Assembly: GCA_903839855.1 (NCBI GenBank)
Contig: CAIMEB010000057.1
Location: 1-64,000, forward strand
Reading direction: 5' to 3'
Length of the DNA stretch: 64,000 nt
Source: an uncultured Methylococcaceae bacterium
Lineage (GTDB): Bacteria > Pseudomonadota > Gammaproteobacteria > Methylococcales > Methylomonadaceae
Positions 52,225 to 63,139 of this stretch are shown here, in pieces. Within the stretch, counting starts at the first letter, position 1. Each line of letters begins with the position of its first letter. The notes under the pieces were generated by a model. It was not told the origin of the DNA and did not search any database. It saw nothing but the letters and a program-made list of their open reading frames with translations. Position numbers and translations under genes: made by a program.

Positions 52225-52335
52225 TTCGGATATCCTGTTAGGAGGGTGTGTTTTCTTATAAAACAAATTGTTTTTGTATTGAAAATATCTGCAATATTAG
52301 CAGGTTTTTGGATTTATTGCTTATGTAGCAGGCCG

Positions 52336-53244
52336 CTATTCTGATTTTTTTTTAGCTCTTGGATGGGACTTATCGTAAATATCGGCCAAATGCTGGAAGT
52401 CTAAATGGGTATATATTTGTGTCGTGCTAATGTTACTATGTCCCAGTAACTCTTGCACCGCCCTTAGGTCCTGACTGGATTCTAATAAATGGCTGGCAAA
52501 AGAATGTCTTAGCATATGGGGATGGATATGAATATTAATGCCTTTCTTTTTGCACCATTGAGACAGTCTTAATTCTATACTACGTTGTCCGAGCCGTTTA
52601 CCTTTTGAGGAAGTAAATAACGCCGACTCCGAAGCCAATTCATTTTTTAACCTCAGTGCTAACCAATTATTCAAGGCAATAATGGCCTTGCTGCCAATAG
52701 GCAGTATCCTTGATTTTCCACCTTTACCTGAACGAATTATCAATGAATTATCTGCCAAATCGATGTCATTGAGATTAAGTGCAGTCAATTCACTCAGTCG
52801 CAAACCTGATGAATAGAATAATTCAAACATAGCCAGGTCACGGATTTCTATTGCTGAGTTACAGCCTGCCTCTAACAAACCGTTAATCTGATCAACATCC
52901 ATAGTCTTAGGTAGTTTTCTAGCTTGTTTAGGTGCTTTTATAGCTTGAGTCGGGTTAATGCTCGCAAGATTTTTCTTTAATAGAAAATCAAAGAAACTTC
53001 GAATGGCTGATAGCTCTCTTTGTAAGCTGGCACCGCTAAGACCTTTACGATGGCGAAGTCCGATGTGTGAACGGATATCAGTCTGAGTTAGATGAGTCCA
53101 ACAGGTAATTTCGTTAGTGATGCAATAGCCTTTTAAATGATTAAGGTCGCGTGTATAACTTTTTATAGTATGTTCAGACGCCCTTTTTTCTACCGTTAAT
53201 TGCACCAAAAAATCATCAAGAAATTGTATTGCCTCAATGTTCAT
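52336..53244 (-). CDS. xerC: Tyrosine recombinase XerC
   Basis: RDLAMFELFYSSGLRLSELTALN, HPHMLRHSFASHLLESSQDLRAVQELLGHSNISTTQIYTH. Confidence 0.95.
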   Translation of the reverse strand: MNIEAIQFLDDFLVQLTVEKRASEHTIKSYTRDLNHLKGYCITNEITCWTHLTQTDIRSHIGLRHRKGLSGASLQRELSAIRSFFDFLLKKNLASINPTQAIKAPKQARKLPKTMDVDQINGLLEAGCNSAIEIRDLAMFELFYSSGLRLSELTALNLNDIDLADNSLIIRSGKGGKSRILPIGSKAIIALNNWLALRLKNELASESALFTSSKGKRLGQRSIELRLSQWCKKKGINIHIHPHMLRHSFASHLLESSQDLRAVQELLGHSNISTTQIYTHLDFQHLADIYDKSHPRAKKKSE

Positions 53245-53307
53245 TACAACTTAACCACTTAACCACTTAACCCATGGTAGAAACGAACCAGGTTCTAATG
53301 ACCTCGC

Positions 53308-54156
53308 TCATAAATTAATACTTCCCTCAAAAACCGATGTTGCAGGCCCAGTCATTAATACGGGATATCCACGACCTGACCATTGAATTTTTAGATGCCC
53401 GCCCGGTAATTCAACATCGACTTCGTGATCAAGTAAATTTTGCTCTATACCAATCACAACCGCAGCACAAGCCCCGCTACCACAAGCTAGTGTTTCAGCG
53501 GCTCCACGTTCATAAACGCGGAGTTTAATAGCTGATCTATTAATAACTTGCATGAAGCCAATGTTGGCGCGTTCAGGGAAAATAGCATGGGATTCCAAAT
53601 GCTTACCCCAGTCCACAACTGGCGCTGTTTCAATGGTTTCAACGCGAATAACAGCATGGGGATTACCCATAGAAACAGCACCAAACGCAGTGCTCGTGTT
53701 ATCAAAAGTGACGTTATAGTTAAGTTGTTCACGTTCGGACAACAGAGGGATTTCAGTAGGTGAGTGTTTAGGAATTCCCATATTAACGGTTATCAGACCT
53801 TCAGCGTCAAAATAGAGTATTAATTGTCCAGAGTGCGTATCAACAGATATTTTATCTTTATTTGATAGTTTCTTGTCCCTGACAAAACGGGCAAAGCAGC
53901 GTGCACCATTGCCACATTGCCCCACTTCGCTGCCGTCTCCATTAAATATACGATATTTAAAATCGGCATTGTCACTGGCCGGATCTTCAACCAGCAATAA
54001 TTGATCAAAACCAATCCCGAAGTGACGATCAGACAATAATTGAATTTTTTCAGGCGACAACTCTATATGCTGATTAATTGCATCGATGACGACAAAATCA
54101 TTGCCCAAACCGTGCATTTTAGTGAAATTGATCATGATGTCGTTATTATTTTGCAT
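53308..54156 (-). CDS. dapF: Diaminopimelate epimerase
   Basis: FTKMHGLGNDFVVIDAINQ, QCGNGARCFARF, ACGSGACAAV. Confidence 0.98.
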   Translation of the reverse strand: MQNNNDIMINFTKMHGLGNDFVVIDAINQHIELSPEKIQLLSDRHFGIGFDQLLLVEDPASDNADFKYRIFNGDGSEVGQCGNGARCFARFVRDKKLSNKDKISVDTHSGQLILYFDAEGLITVNMGIPKHSPTEIPLLSEREQLNYNVTFDNTSTAFGAVSMGNPHAVIRVETIETAPVVDWGKHLESHAIFPERANIGFMQVINRSAIKLRVYERGAAETLACGSGACAAVVIGIEQNLLDHEVDVELPGGHLKIQWSGRGYPVLMTGPATSVFEGSINL

Positions 54157-54195
54157 TCTCTTTTAATGCACTAAGTATATACAAATTGATTGTGT

Positions 54196-55443
54196 TTACG
54201 GTAACAAATGTTCATTTTCCCAGAGTTGCGGAATACGTTCTCTTTCTCTAATTAAATGCACCTGATCACCATCAACCATCAATTCGGCAACACGGGGTCT
54301 GGAGTTATAATTTGAACTCATCGAAAAGCCATAAGCACCTGATGAACGAATGGCTAAATAATCCCCTTGAGACAATTTAAGATGACGATCTTTACCCAAG
54401 AAGTCACCCGTTTCACAAACAGGGCCAACGATATCCCAGTTTTGTTCTGTAGCCTTGATTTGTAATTTAACAGGTATAATTTCTTGCCAGGCACTGTAGA
54501 GGGAAGGGCGTACCAAATCATTCATTGCGGCATCGACGATTGCGAAGTTTTTATGGTCTGTAGGCTTAAGGTATTCAACTCGCGTAACTAATAGACCTGC
54601 ATTGCCTACGATAGCCCGCCCGGGTTCTAATAAAACCTCAAAATCAGTATCACCCAAGCGCTCTAAAACGGCCTTGATATAGTCAAACGGTTCGGGTGGT
54701 TGCTCATCTTTATAACGAATGCCTAACCCACCACCTAAATCCAGATGATGCAAAGTAATACCATTATCTTTTAATACCGAGACAAGATTAAGAATTTTAT
54801 CAAGCGCATCTAGAAAAGGCCTTGTTTCTGTCAGTTGTGAGCCAATATGACAGTCAATCCCAATCACCTTGATATGTGGCATCTTTGCAGCACGGAGATA
54901 TTCGGTTAATGCCTGATTAATGTCGATACCGAATTTATTTTCTTTTAAGCCTGTAGAAATATAGGGATGTGTTTTAGCATCCACATCAGGATTGACTCGA
55001 AATGAAACAGGCGCAACAACGCCTAATTGTCCGGCCAGTTGATTAATTCGATCCAGTTCACTGCTGACTTCAATATTAAAGCAGCGTATGCCAATTTTTA
55101 AAGCGGCTAGAATTTCATCTTCTCGTTTACCGATCCCAGAGAATACGATCTTTTTTGCATCACCTCCGGCAGCGATAACGCGTTCCATTTCTCCTAGAGA
55201 AACAATATCAAACCCAGAACCCAAACGCGCCAGTAAATTAAGTAACGCAATATTTGAGTTTGCTTTTACCGCATAACAAATCAAATGAGAATGATCGCCA
55301 AATGCTTGATCAAAAGCCTTCCAGTGCCTTTCTAAAGTGGTTCTTGAATAAATGTAACAAGGGCTGCCGTATTGTTGAATGATGTCCTTGACCGCAATAT
55401 CTTCAGCAAAGAGGTCATTATCTCGGTAATTAAAATAATCCAT
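54196..55443 (-). CDS. lysA: Diaminopimelate decarboxylase
   Basis: YAVKANSNIALLNLLARLGSGFDIVSLGE, LEPGRAIVGNAGLL, GAYGFSMSSNYNSRPR. Confidence 0.98.
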   Translation of the reverse strand: MDYFNYRDNDLFAEDIAVKDIIQQYGSPCYIYSRTTLERHWKAFDQAFGDHSHLICYAVKANSNIALLNLLARLGSGFDIVSLGEMERVIAAGGDAKKIVFSGIGKREDEILAALKIGIRCFNIEVSSELDRINQLAGQLGVVAPVSFRVNPDVDAKTHPYISTGLKENKFGIDINQALTEYLRAAKMPHIKVIGIDCHIGSQLTETRPFLDALDKILNLVSVLKDNGITLHHLDLGGGLGIRYKDEQPPEPFDYIKAVLERLGDTDFEVLLEPGRAIVGNAGLLVTRVEYLKPTDHKNFAIVDAAMNDLVRPSLYSAWQEIIPVKLQIKATEQNWDIVGPVCETGDFLGKDRHLKLSQGDYLAIRSSGAYGFSMSSNYNSRPRVAELMVDGDQVHLIRERERIPQLWENEHLLP

Positions 55444-55458
55444 GTTTATTATTTATTG

Positions 55459-55602
55459 TTATTGGTTTTTTTGATCAGGTTTAGGGCTGTGTTCTACATT
55501 AACAGAGGGTATCTTATTTGGCAGATAAAGTGATCCAGGTTGACCACACCCGATTAAAGCTGAACAGAGAACTAAAAACAAGAATAATTGACCTGGTTTC
55601 AT
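55459..55602 (-). CDS. lptM: LptM (YifL)-like small lipoprotein, 47 aa
   Basis: Not in ORF track; translated by hand: MKPGQLFLFLVLCSALIGCGQPGSLYLPNKIPSVNVEHSPKPDQKNQ*; lipobox then GxLYLP motif; upstream of lysA-dapF as usual. Confidence 0.88.
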   Translation of the reverse strand: MKPGQLFLFLVLCSALIGCGQPGSLYLPNKIPSVNVEHSPKPDQKNQ

Positions 55603-55701
55603 AAGGTATTATCGTAAATCACTGTGGATTATTCCGTGTAAAAATGACAGGCATGATAACCCTAAGGTGCCTAATTTAGAAAATAATGATTGGAGACTGC
55701 T

Positions 55702-56151
55702 CTACTGATCTTGCAGTCTAACTGCCAGCACATCACAGCGAGCATGATGCAGGACGCTATTCGCAGTTGAACCCAGCAACAAAGCCAGGCCATGTCGACC
55801 ATGTGAACCAATAACGATTAAATCAACCGCATTTTCTTCTGCAACTCTAACAATTTCATAACTTACGCTGCCTATTTCTATCCACGTCCGCTCACTGGGG
55901 ATTTTTAATCTTTGGGCTATCTTCGCTATTCTTTCTTTAGCCTGAGCCACTAGCTCAGTGGTTAAATCCATATTAAATGGCATCTCGGTGCCATAACTGG
56001 AATCCACAACCGGCAAACTATCTACTATATGAATAATACTTAATTTTGCCTGGTTTTGAGTCGCTAACAGTTGGGCTTTATTAACAATAACATCAACTTG
56101 CTCATAAAAGTCTACTGCCAATAATATATGCTTATAATTTTCCATGCTCAC
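55702..56151 (-). CDS. Universal stress protein (UspA family)
   Basis: YKHILLAVDFYEQ...GSHGRHGLALLLGSTANSVLHHARCDVLAVR. Confidence 0.96.
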   Translation of the reverse strand: MSMENYKHILLAVDFYEQVDVIVNKAQLLATQNQAKLSIIHIVDSLPVVDSSYGTEMPFNMDLTTELVAQAKERIAKIAQRLKIPSERTWIEIGSVSYEIVRVAEENAVDLIVIGSHGRHGLALLLGSTANSVLHHARCDVLAVRLQDQ

Positions 56152-56153
56152 TC

Positions 56154-56666
56154 CTAATTAACACTCACCACCTCATGAAATAAAAATCCCATTAGCTGAT
56201 AAGAGCCGAATAAATATAAGAACGCCAAGCCTAAACAAAAACTTAACGCCTTATCCAAAGCCTTGCTAATAATATGACCCAGCACCGCCCAATGCCAAGC
56301 CATTAGTATAAATATAATCAACAATACCGTTAAGCCACCCTGCTTTAACTCTAAGGTCGCCATGCCCGGTAAAGCCATAAAGCTAATCATTGCATCCGTA
56401 CCCAATACAGCTGATAACGTTTGGTTAAAACGACTCAATCTTCGGTTCACCGATAATAACAATCCAACAAATCCGACTACTAATAACATATCAGTGATTA
56501 GTTGTAAAAACACAGCCAGACCATCAAAATGAAAACTCAGCGTCAAGCCAGAAACACTGACATAAATAATCATCAAAAGCCTAGGTAACCACACTGAATA
56601 AGGTATATCCTGTGGGCCTTTTTTAAATAAACAAATCTCGAATAATAGCTTGATAATATCGTACAT
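56154..56666 (-). CDS. Hypothetical multi-pass membrane protein
   Basis: Four or more hydrophobic segments; overlaps usp neighbourhood; no family recognised. Confidence 0.7.
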   Translation of the reverse strand: MYDIIKLLFEICLFKKGPQDIPYSVWLPRLLMIIYVSVSGLTLSFHFDGLAVFLQLITDMLLVVGFVGLLLSVNRRLSRFNQTLSAVLGTDAMISFMALPGMATLELKQGGLTVLLIIFILMAWHWAVLGHIISKALDKALSFCLGLAFLYLFGSYQLMGFLFHEVVSVN

Positions 56667-56696
56667 AGCAGCTCCTCTTTTTAGCAGAGTAACATT

Positions 56697-58580
56697 TTAT
56701 TGCGCATTTTCAATATTTTCTTCGGCTTCCATCCACGCAGCCTCTGCTTCATCTAGGGCTCTATCAATTTGTATCTTTCTCTCCAGTGTCTGTTTTAAAC
56801 GCGCCTTTTCTGTTTCAGCATATATATCTGGATCAGCTAATAGCTGCTCTAACTGGCGCTGTTCATTATGATACTTTTCAACTGCCAGCTCGGCTTTTTT
56901 AAGTGCATCATACAACGGTTTATTTCTTTGCCTCCGCTCAGCATCTAACTTTCGCTGATCTTTACGTGACACGGTTGGCAAGGCATCGGCAACCGTTTGT
57001 TCTTCACCTTTTTTCTGTTCAGTCAGCCATAAGCGATAATCATCAAGATCTCCATCAAAGGGCTGTACTTTGCTACCCGCAACCAATAATAATTGATCCG
57101 TCACTGAGCGCAACAAATGTCGGTCATGTGAAACCACAACAATAGCGCCTTGATAATCTTGTAAAGCCACACTCAATGCATGACGCATTTCTAAATCCAA
57201 ATGGTTAGTTGGCTCATCCAATAACAATAAATTAGGATTTTGATACACTAGCATTGCTAACACTAAACGTGCTTTTTCCCCGCCAGAAAAAGGCCTTACC
57301 GCTTCTAAAACCTTATCCCCCCGAAAATCAAAGCCTCCTAAAAAGTTTCGTAATTCTTTTTCAGTCGCCTGCTTATCCAGTTTTTGCAAATGCCATAAAG
57401 GTGTTTCATCCAGTTGCAATTGTTCTAATTGATGTTGAGCAAAATAACCTATCTTTAATGCTTCTGCTTCATAACGTGTCCCCAATAAGGGTTGCATATC
57501 ACCGGCTAACACTTTAATTAAACTTGATTTACCTGCACCATTAGGTCCTAATAAACCAATACGATCACCGGGTGAAATAGATAGTCCCACTTTTTTAAGC
57601 ACACAGGTCGAACCGTAACCAATATCGGTTTTATCTAACGATAAAAGTGGATTAGGCATCTTATCGGGCTTTGCAAAACTAAAATCAAACGGAGAATCGA
57701 CATGCGCCATGGCAATCAGCTCCATCCGCTCAAGCGCTTTAACACGGCTTTGCGCTTGCCTGGCTTTTGTGGCTTGCGCTTTAAAACGATCCACAAAGCT
57801 TTGAATATGTGCAATTTCACGTTGCTGCTTTAAAAAAGCAGATTGTTGCTGGGATAACTTTTCAGCTCGCATCTTTTCAAAGGCGGAATAGTTGCCGGTA
57901 TAAATCTCGGCTTTGCCTTGTTCAATATGCACAATGTGGTCAGTGATAGTATCCAGAAAATCTCTATCATGAGAGATCAACATCAAGGTTCCTGGGTATT
58001 TACACAACCAATCCTGTAACCAGATAACTGCATCTAAGTCCAAGTGATTGGTTGGCTCATCCAGTAATAATACATCAGACCGACACATCAAAGCTTGAGC
58101 CAGATTAAGCCGCATCCGCCAACCGCCCGAAAAAGACCCAACGCTATTGTTCTCCTGATCTGAAGTGAACCCCAGGCCATTCATCAATCGAGACGCTCTT
58201 GCCACCGCAGTATAACCGCCAATAACGTCTAACAGTGCATGATATTCAGCTTGCTTTAAACCATCATCATCTTGCTCTGCTTTCTTTAACTGAGCTTGTA
58301 AGCGTCTATATTCTTGATCACCATCGATAACATAGTCAATTGCAGAACAAGCGACTGCGGGTGTTTCCTGTGCCACATGAGCAATCTCCAAATTGGGGGG
58401 CATCGAGAAATCACCTTCATCCAAGTGTAGTTCATTTTTAACTAAGGCAAAGAGACTTGACTTACCTGCACCATTCGCCCCCGTAAAACCTACTTTTTGA
58501 CCCTTATGAATTGTAAACGATGAATTACTAAACAGCACTCGCACGCCGCGACGTAGCGCTATATTTTTAAAATTTAACAT
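56697..58580 (-). CDS. ABC-F family ATPase (YheS-like)
   Basis: Two ABC domains: GANGAGKSSLFALV, GPNGAGKSSLIKVLAG, LLLDEPTNHLDL x2, C-terminal coiled coil. Confidence 0.96.
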   Translation of the reverse strand: MLNFKNIALRRGVRVLFSNSSFTIHKGQKVGFTGANGAGKSSLFALVKNELHLDEGDFSMPPNLEIAHVAQETPAVACSAIDYVIDGDQEYRRLQAQLKKAEQDDDGLKQAEYHALLDVIGGYTAVARASRLMNGLGFTSDQENNSVGSFSGGWRMRLNLAQALMCRSDVLLLDEPTNHLDLDAVIWLQDWLCKYPGTLMLISHDRDFLDTITDHIVHIEQGKAEIYTGNYSAFEKMRAEKLSQQQSAFLKQQREIAHIQSFVDRFKAQATKARQAQSRVKALERMELIAMAHVDSPFDFSFAKPDKMPNPLLSLDKTDIGYGSTCVLKKVGLSISPGDRIGLLGPNGAGKSSLIKVLAGDMQPLLGTRYEAEALKIGYFAQHQLEQLQLDETPLWHLQKLDKQATEKELRNFLGGFDFRGDKVLEAVRPFSGGEKARLVLAMLVYQNPNLLLLDEPTNHLDLEMRHALSVALQDYQGAIVVVSHDRHLLRSVTDQLLLVAGSKVQPFDGDLDDYRLWLTEQKKGEEQTVADALPTVSRKDQRKLDAERRQRNKPLYDALKKAELAVEKYHNEQRQLEQLLADPDIYAETEKARLKQTLERKIQIDRALDEAEAAWMEAEENIENAQ

Positions 58581-58794
58581 TAAGTCTCAAAGTAACTGAT
58601 TAAAATTAATCTTGGTTTATTAATTATATCCCATTCCATTATAGGGCGGTGAATGGTATTACCCTAATTCTAATGCCCGACAATACCTTCCAGCTTACGT
58701 GAATTTAAGAAAATTAATGTTCGATTGATGTCTGTTGTGCCATAGTTAATCTTAATTATCACCGCGGCTCACTTAACGTATTAATAATTAATTA

Positions 58795-59010
58795 CTCGAT
58801 GCCAATCAAACCGTCTCCGCTATTGCTTCAAAATTGGCTATCAAATCTGACACATTATCTAAAGCTATACATATCGGTCGGTTGTATCCGTGGGCTAAAA
58901 AAGACACGGGTAATCTCATCATCTATAAAAGTGAACGTATCAGTGCAGACCGAGCCTCTCTGATGGGTGTGGCGCACAAGATTTTATGGGACGTGTTGCT
59001 ACTAGTATAG
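58795..59010 (+). pseudogene. Degraded ORF without start codon (possible HTH-containing transposase remnant)
   Basis: LLDANQTVSAIASKLAIKSDTLSKAIHIGRLYPWAKKDTGNLIIYKSERISADRASLMGVAHKILWDVLLLV*; HTH-like N-terminal half; no ATG/GTG start. Confidence 0.3.
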
Positions 59011-60519
59011 GCGATTTAGCCCTATCTTACCTTGCCAAATCTTGGGCGCTATTTGATGAATAGAAACGCCTTGTGTATCAACAGCGACGGTAACAGGCAT
59101 GTCTTCAACAACAAACTCATGAATCGCTTCCATACCTAAATCAGCAAAAGCCACCACCCGTGATTTTCGAATGGCTTTTGAGACCAAATAAGCAGCCCCC
59201 CCCACGGCCATCAGATACACCGCCTGATGCTTCTTGATAGAATCAATCGCGACTTGTCCTCGCTCGGATTTACCAATCATGCCCAACAAGCCCGTTTTAG
59301 CGAGCATGGTTTCAGTAAACTTATCCATTCGCGTTGCAGTCGTCGGACCCGCCGGTCCCACCACTTCATCACGCACGGGATCAACAGGCCCTACGTAATA
59401 AATAAATTTATCAGTAAAGTCGACATTGTCAGGTAACGACTCCCCGCGCTCAATCATATCAACCAGACGTTTATGCGCCGCATCACGACCCGTTAACAAA
59501 GTACCACTTAACAATAATGTTTCTCCTAATTTCCAGGTAGCCACCTCTTCACGAGTTACCGTATCTAAATTAACTCGACGCGCAGCAGCACCTGCTTCCC
59601 AAGTAACCTTAGGCCAATCTTCCAAACGGGGTGGAGTAAATTCAGCAGGACCTGATCCATCAAGTACAAAATGAGTATGACGGGTAGCGGCGCAATTAGG
59701 AATTATCGCGATCGGTTTGTTGGCAGCATGAGTAGGATAATCGTTGATTTTAATATCCAGTACCGTCGTTAACCCACCTAATCCTTGAGCGCCAATCCCT
59801 AAAGCATTCACTTTTTCGTACAGTTCAAGCCTTAACTCTTCCAGCGCATTGTTTGGACCACGGGCGATAAGTTCTTGTATATCAATGGATTCCATACAAG
59901 CCTGCTTAGCAAGTAGCATGGCTTTTTCTGCTGTGCCACCAATGCCAATACCCAAGATACCCGGAGGACACCATCCAGCACCCATTGTGGGTACGGTCTT
60001 CAATACCCAATCTACAATACTGTCGGAAGGATTAAGCATCACAAACTTTGATTTGGCTTCTGAACCACCGCCTTTAGCTGCGATTTCAACCTCGACCGTA
60101 TCACCTAATACCACCTCCATATGCACAACGGCGGGGGTGTTATCCTGAGTATTGATACGTTTTCCAGCGGGATCTTTTAACACCGAAGCACGTAACACAT
60201 TATCAGGGTGACGATAGGCTTGTCTCACTCCTTCATTAACCATGTCAAGGATACTGAGTTGAGCATCCCATTGCACTGACATACCAATCTTTAAAAACAC
60301 CGTGACAATACCGGTATCCTGACAGATTGGTCGATGGCCTTCGGCACACATCCTCGAATTAATGAGTATTTGCGCCATGGCATCTTTAGCGGCAGGGCTT
60401 TGTTCTTTTTGATACGCCGCATTCAAGGCCTGGATAAAATCCAGGGGATGATAATAAGAAATGTATTGCAAGGAATCCGCAACACTCTGAATAAAATCAT
60501 CCTGGCGTATCAATGTCAT
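59002..60519 (-). CDS. fumA: Class I fumarate hydratase
   Basis: CQDTGIVTVFLKIGM, GAGWCPPGILGIGIGGTAEKAMLLAKQACME, GPTTATRMDKFTETML. Confidence 0.96.
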   Translation of the reverse strand: MTLIRQDDFIQSVADSLQYISYYHPLDFIQALNAAYQKEQSPAAKDAMAQILINSRMCAEGHRPICQDTGIVTVFLKIGMSVQWDAQLSILDMVNEGVRQAYRHPDNVLRASVLKDPAGKRINTQDNTPAVVHMEVVLGDTVEVEIAAKGGGSEAKSKFVMLNPSDSIVDWVLKTVPTMGAGWCPPGILGIGIGGTAEKAMLLAKQACMESIDIQELIARGPNNALEELRLELYEKVNALGIGAQGLGGLTTVLDIKINDYPTHAANKPIAIIPNCAATRHTHFVLDGSGPAEFTPPRLEDWPKVTWEAGAAARRVNLDTVTREEVATWKLGETLLLSGTLLTGRDAAHKRLVDMIERGESLPDNVDFTDKFIYYVGPVDPVRDEVVGPAGPTTATRMDKFTETMLAKTGLLGMIGKSERGQVAIDSIKKHQAVYLMAVGGAAYLVSKAIRKSRVVAFADLGMEAIHEFVVEDMPVTVAVDTQGVSIHQIAPKIWQGKIGLNRLY

Positions 60520-60532
60520 TATTTTACCTTGC

Positions 60533-63139
60533 TTATTCTTCGTCTAACTCTTCAGCGTCTTTCTTGCCTCTTTTACCGTAATTAGGCGCAATGCTGATCA
60601 ATAAAGTTAATAATGCCGCCACATAAGGCACGGCTTGGACAGACAATACTGCAATCCATAAGCGACCACTTAAGTTATCAAAATGATCAATGGAACTGAT
60701 AGCCGATATGCCTGCGCTGAGTAACAATAACAGGAACAGCTCTTGTCGAATGGTCACTAAGCCCGTAAACAAGGGACCTTGTTTTTCGTATTTTGGCGTA
60801 CGCATAAAAGGTTTACCTGAAGTAAACAAGCCTTGTACAGTCCCTCTGGCTACCGTATGAGTTAAGGACAATCCAGTTAAGGCTGCGCCCAATGATTGCC
60901 ATACTGAACACGGTACACGCGCTTGATATAGCCACAAACCGCGCAGAATTTTAAACGTAAACAAGCCAACGGTAGGCAATAAAAAGACGTTTGCCGGTAA
61001 CTCACTGTGAATCGGATCAGTCAGGATAATAGCGGTTAAAATCAGACTGGCTGTGGTAAATAATAACGCTAAGGCATCAGAAAACCAGGGCAACCAACCG
61101 GCAATAAAATAATACCGTTGTGCAGCTGTTAATGGAGATGATTTGGTTGGCAAGAAGCTACGCCAGTGACCTTTAATGATTTGCATTGCGCCATAAACCC
61201 AACGGAAACGTTGCGTCATATAACCTGACATGGTATCAGGCATTAACCCACGGCCAAACGAGTCTTTGACATAAACTGAATCGTAACCCGCTTCAAATAA
61301 ACGTAGACCTAACTCACTGTCTTCACAAATACACCATTCAGCCCAATTACCTACTTCAAGTAATGCTGATTTTCTAATCATGGTCATAGTGCCATGTTGA
61401 ATAATGGCGTTATATTCATTCCGTTGCACCATACCAATATTAAAGAAGCCGGCATATTCCCAATAACAGAACGATTTAAACAAACTTTGATCTCTATCTC
61501 GATAATCTTGTGGCGACTGAATAAAGCCCACATTTTCATTATCAAAATAAGGCACCATAGAGTTTAACCAATCAGGTGATAAGACATAATCACTGTCAAT
61601 AACGGCGATAATTTCCGCATCGCTGGCAGTTTGTTCCAAAGCGTGGTTAATCGCACCCGCTTTGAAGCCGGGCCAATTTTCTAAATGGAAGAAACGGAAC
61701 ATAGGCCCCAAACGTTCGCAATCATCGCGTACTGGTTCCCATACCGCAGGATCTTTAGTGTTGTTATCCATCACTAATACCTCCATGTTGGGGTAGTCTA
61801 CTTTTGCTAACGCTTCAAGCGTTTTACGCACCATCATCGGCGGTTCGTTATGGATGGGTAAATGCAAAGAAACCTTGGGATATTTGAAGCTTGAACTGGG
61901 CTGCAACGGTTTAAAAGTCCTGACGGTACTTCTATGCCAGACTACTTCTGCAATTTCCAAACTCTCAATCAGCAGAATGACCACCGCCATAATCTGCATC
62001 AATAACATCAGCCCCCAAAATAACACACTTAATTTGGTCTGATACTGCTGTGCACCAATCGAGGCCGACCAAAAGATAACCGAGACCGCCAAGTTAGCAA
62101 TAAGACCCAAAAACAAGACTCCTGGTAACTTTAAAGTACTACGGGTAAATAAAAACAAGCCCATTAAAACAATACTGATACCCGCAGCACCCGCTGCCCA
62201 GTTTTTCCAGGTCGGCATGGTAATAACATCACCATCCATTGGATATTTAGGCTGACGATCCGCATTAAAAATACCCCAATAGGCGCCGGCAGATCCTTCT
62301 ATCGATTTTTTCCAAGGTTGATCAAACGCTTCAACGATGTAATAAGTGACTTTTTCAGCGTCCGCTCTGTTTAAGAACTCCCTCAAGAAACGGGCCTGAT
62401 TAGGAATAGAAGCGTCTGCATGTTTAAACGGCTGACCATCAGAAGGCCAACCCACTTCTGTAATGATGATAGGTTTATTGGGGTAAGCTTTCTGCACGTC
62501 ATGAAAACGATCAAAAACATAATCAACGGCTTCATCTGCTGATATCCCTTCCCAATAGGGCAAAATATGTACCGCTATAAAATCAACTTCATCAACAAGG
62601 TCAGGATTCTTTAACCACACATCCCATGTCTCAGAGGTGCTCACGGGTCGCCAGCTGTTTTTCTTGACTTCTCGTATATAATCAATCAAAGCCGCTTTGG
62701 GAATATCCCCACGTAACAATACCTCGTTGCCCACCATCAAACGAATAATTCTGGGGTTATTCTGGCGACCTGCTTCAATTAAGGTTTCAACCTCTTGACG
62801 ATTCTTTTCCAGATCACCATCTATCCAGGCACCTAAGGTGGTATTTAGATTGTATTTTACTGCGAGTTCAGGGATTTTATGCTGCCCTTTCAACATGCTA
62901 TATGTTCTTACGGCATGGACTTTATTAGCCAGTAAAGCAAGATCGTGATCCATATCCTCTTCACTCGGATAGGTGTTTCCATTTTGGGTGTCCTGCTTAC
63001 GCATAGGGTCATAAGTAACCCCCATGGTCGTCTTAGTCCAAGGTTGCAACTGCAAAGGGTTATTGATGTAACTCCAAATACTAAAATTAACAACAACAAG
63101 TAATGCAACAACAAATAGGATAGCTAGCTTTCTTTTCAT
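60533..63139 (-). CDS. GH17-GT2 bifunctional beta-glucan synthase-like (Pseudomonas NdvB-type architecture)
   Basis: N-terminal GH17 (GVTYDPMRKQDTQNG..., VGNEVLLRGD, ITEVGWPSDG); TM; GT2 (VSLHLPIHNEPPMMVRKTLEALAKVDYPN, VIDSDYVLSPDWL, TQRFRW). Confidence 0.92.
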   Translation of the reverse strand: MKRKLAILFVVALLVVVNFSIWSYINNPLQLQPWTKTTMGVTYDPMRKQDTQNGNTYPSEEDMDHDLALLANKVHAVRTYSMLKGQHKIPELAVKYNLNTTLGAWIDGDLEKNRQEVETLIEAGRQNNPRIIRLMVGNEVLLRGDIPKAALIDYIREVKKNSWRPVSTSETWDVWLKNPDLVDEVDFIAVHILPYWEGISADEAVDYVFDRFHDVQKAYPNKPIIITEVGWPSDGQPFKHADASIPNQARFLREFLNRADAEKVTYYIVEAFDQPWKKSIEGSAGAYWGIFNADRQPKYPMDGDVITMPTWKNWAAGAAGISIVLMGLFLFTRSTLKLPGVLFLGLIANLAVSVIFWSASIGAQQYQTKLSVLFWGLMLLMQIMAVVILLIESLEIAEVVWHRSTVRTFKPLQPSSSFKYPKVSLHLPIHNEPPMMVRKTLEALAKVDYPNMEVLVMDNNTKDPAVWEPVRDDCERLGPMFRFFHLENWPGFKAGAINHALEQTASDAEIIAVIDSDYVLSPDWLNSMVPYFDNENVGFIQSPQDYRDRDQSLFKSFCYWEYAGFFNIGMVQRNEYNAIIQHGTMTMIRKSALLEVGNWAEWCICEDSELGLRLFEAGYDSVYVKDSFGRGLMPDTMSGYMTQRFRWVYGAMQIIKGHWRSFLPTKSSPLTAAQRYYFIAGWLPWFSDALALLFTTASLILTAIILTDPIHSELPANVFLLPTVGLFTFKILRGLWLYQARVPCSVWQSLGAALTGLSLTHTVARGTVQGLFTSGKPFMRTPKYEKQGPLFTGLVTIRQELFLLLLLSAGISAISSIDHFDNLSGRLWIAVLSVQAVPYVAALLTLLISIAPNYGKRGKKDAEELDEE

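Noticed and set aside
59196-59206. 8-C run in fumarase as a frameshift
   Set aside because: The protein reads normally through it (AVGGAAYLVSKAI).
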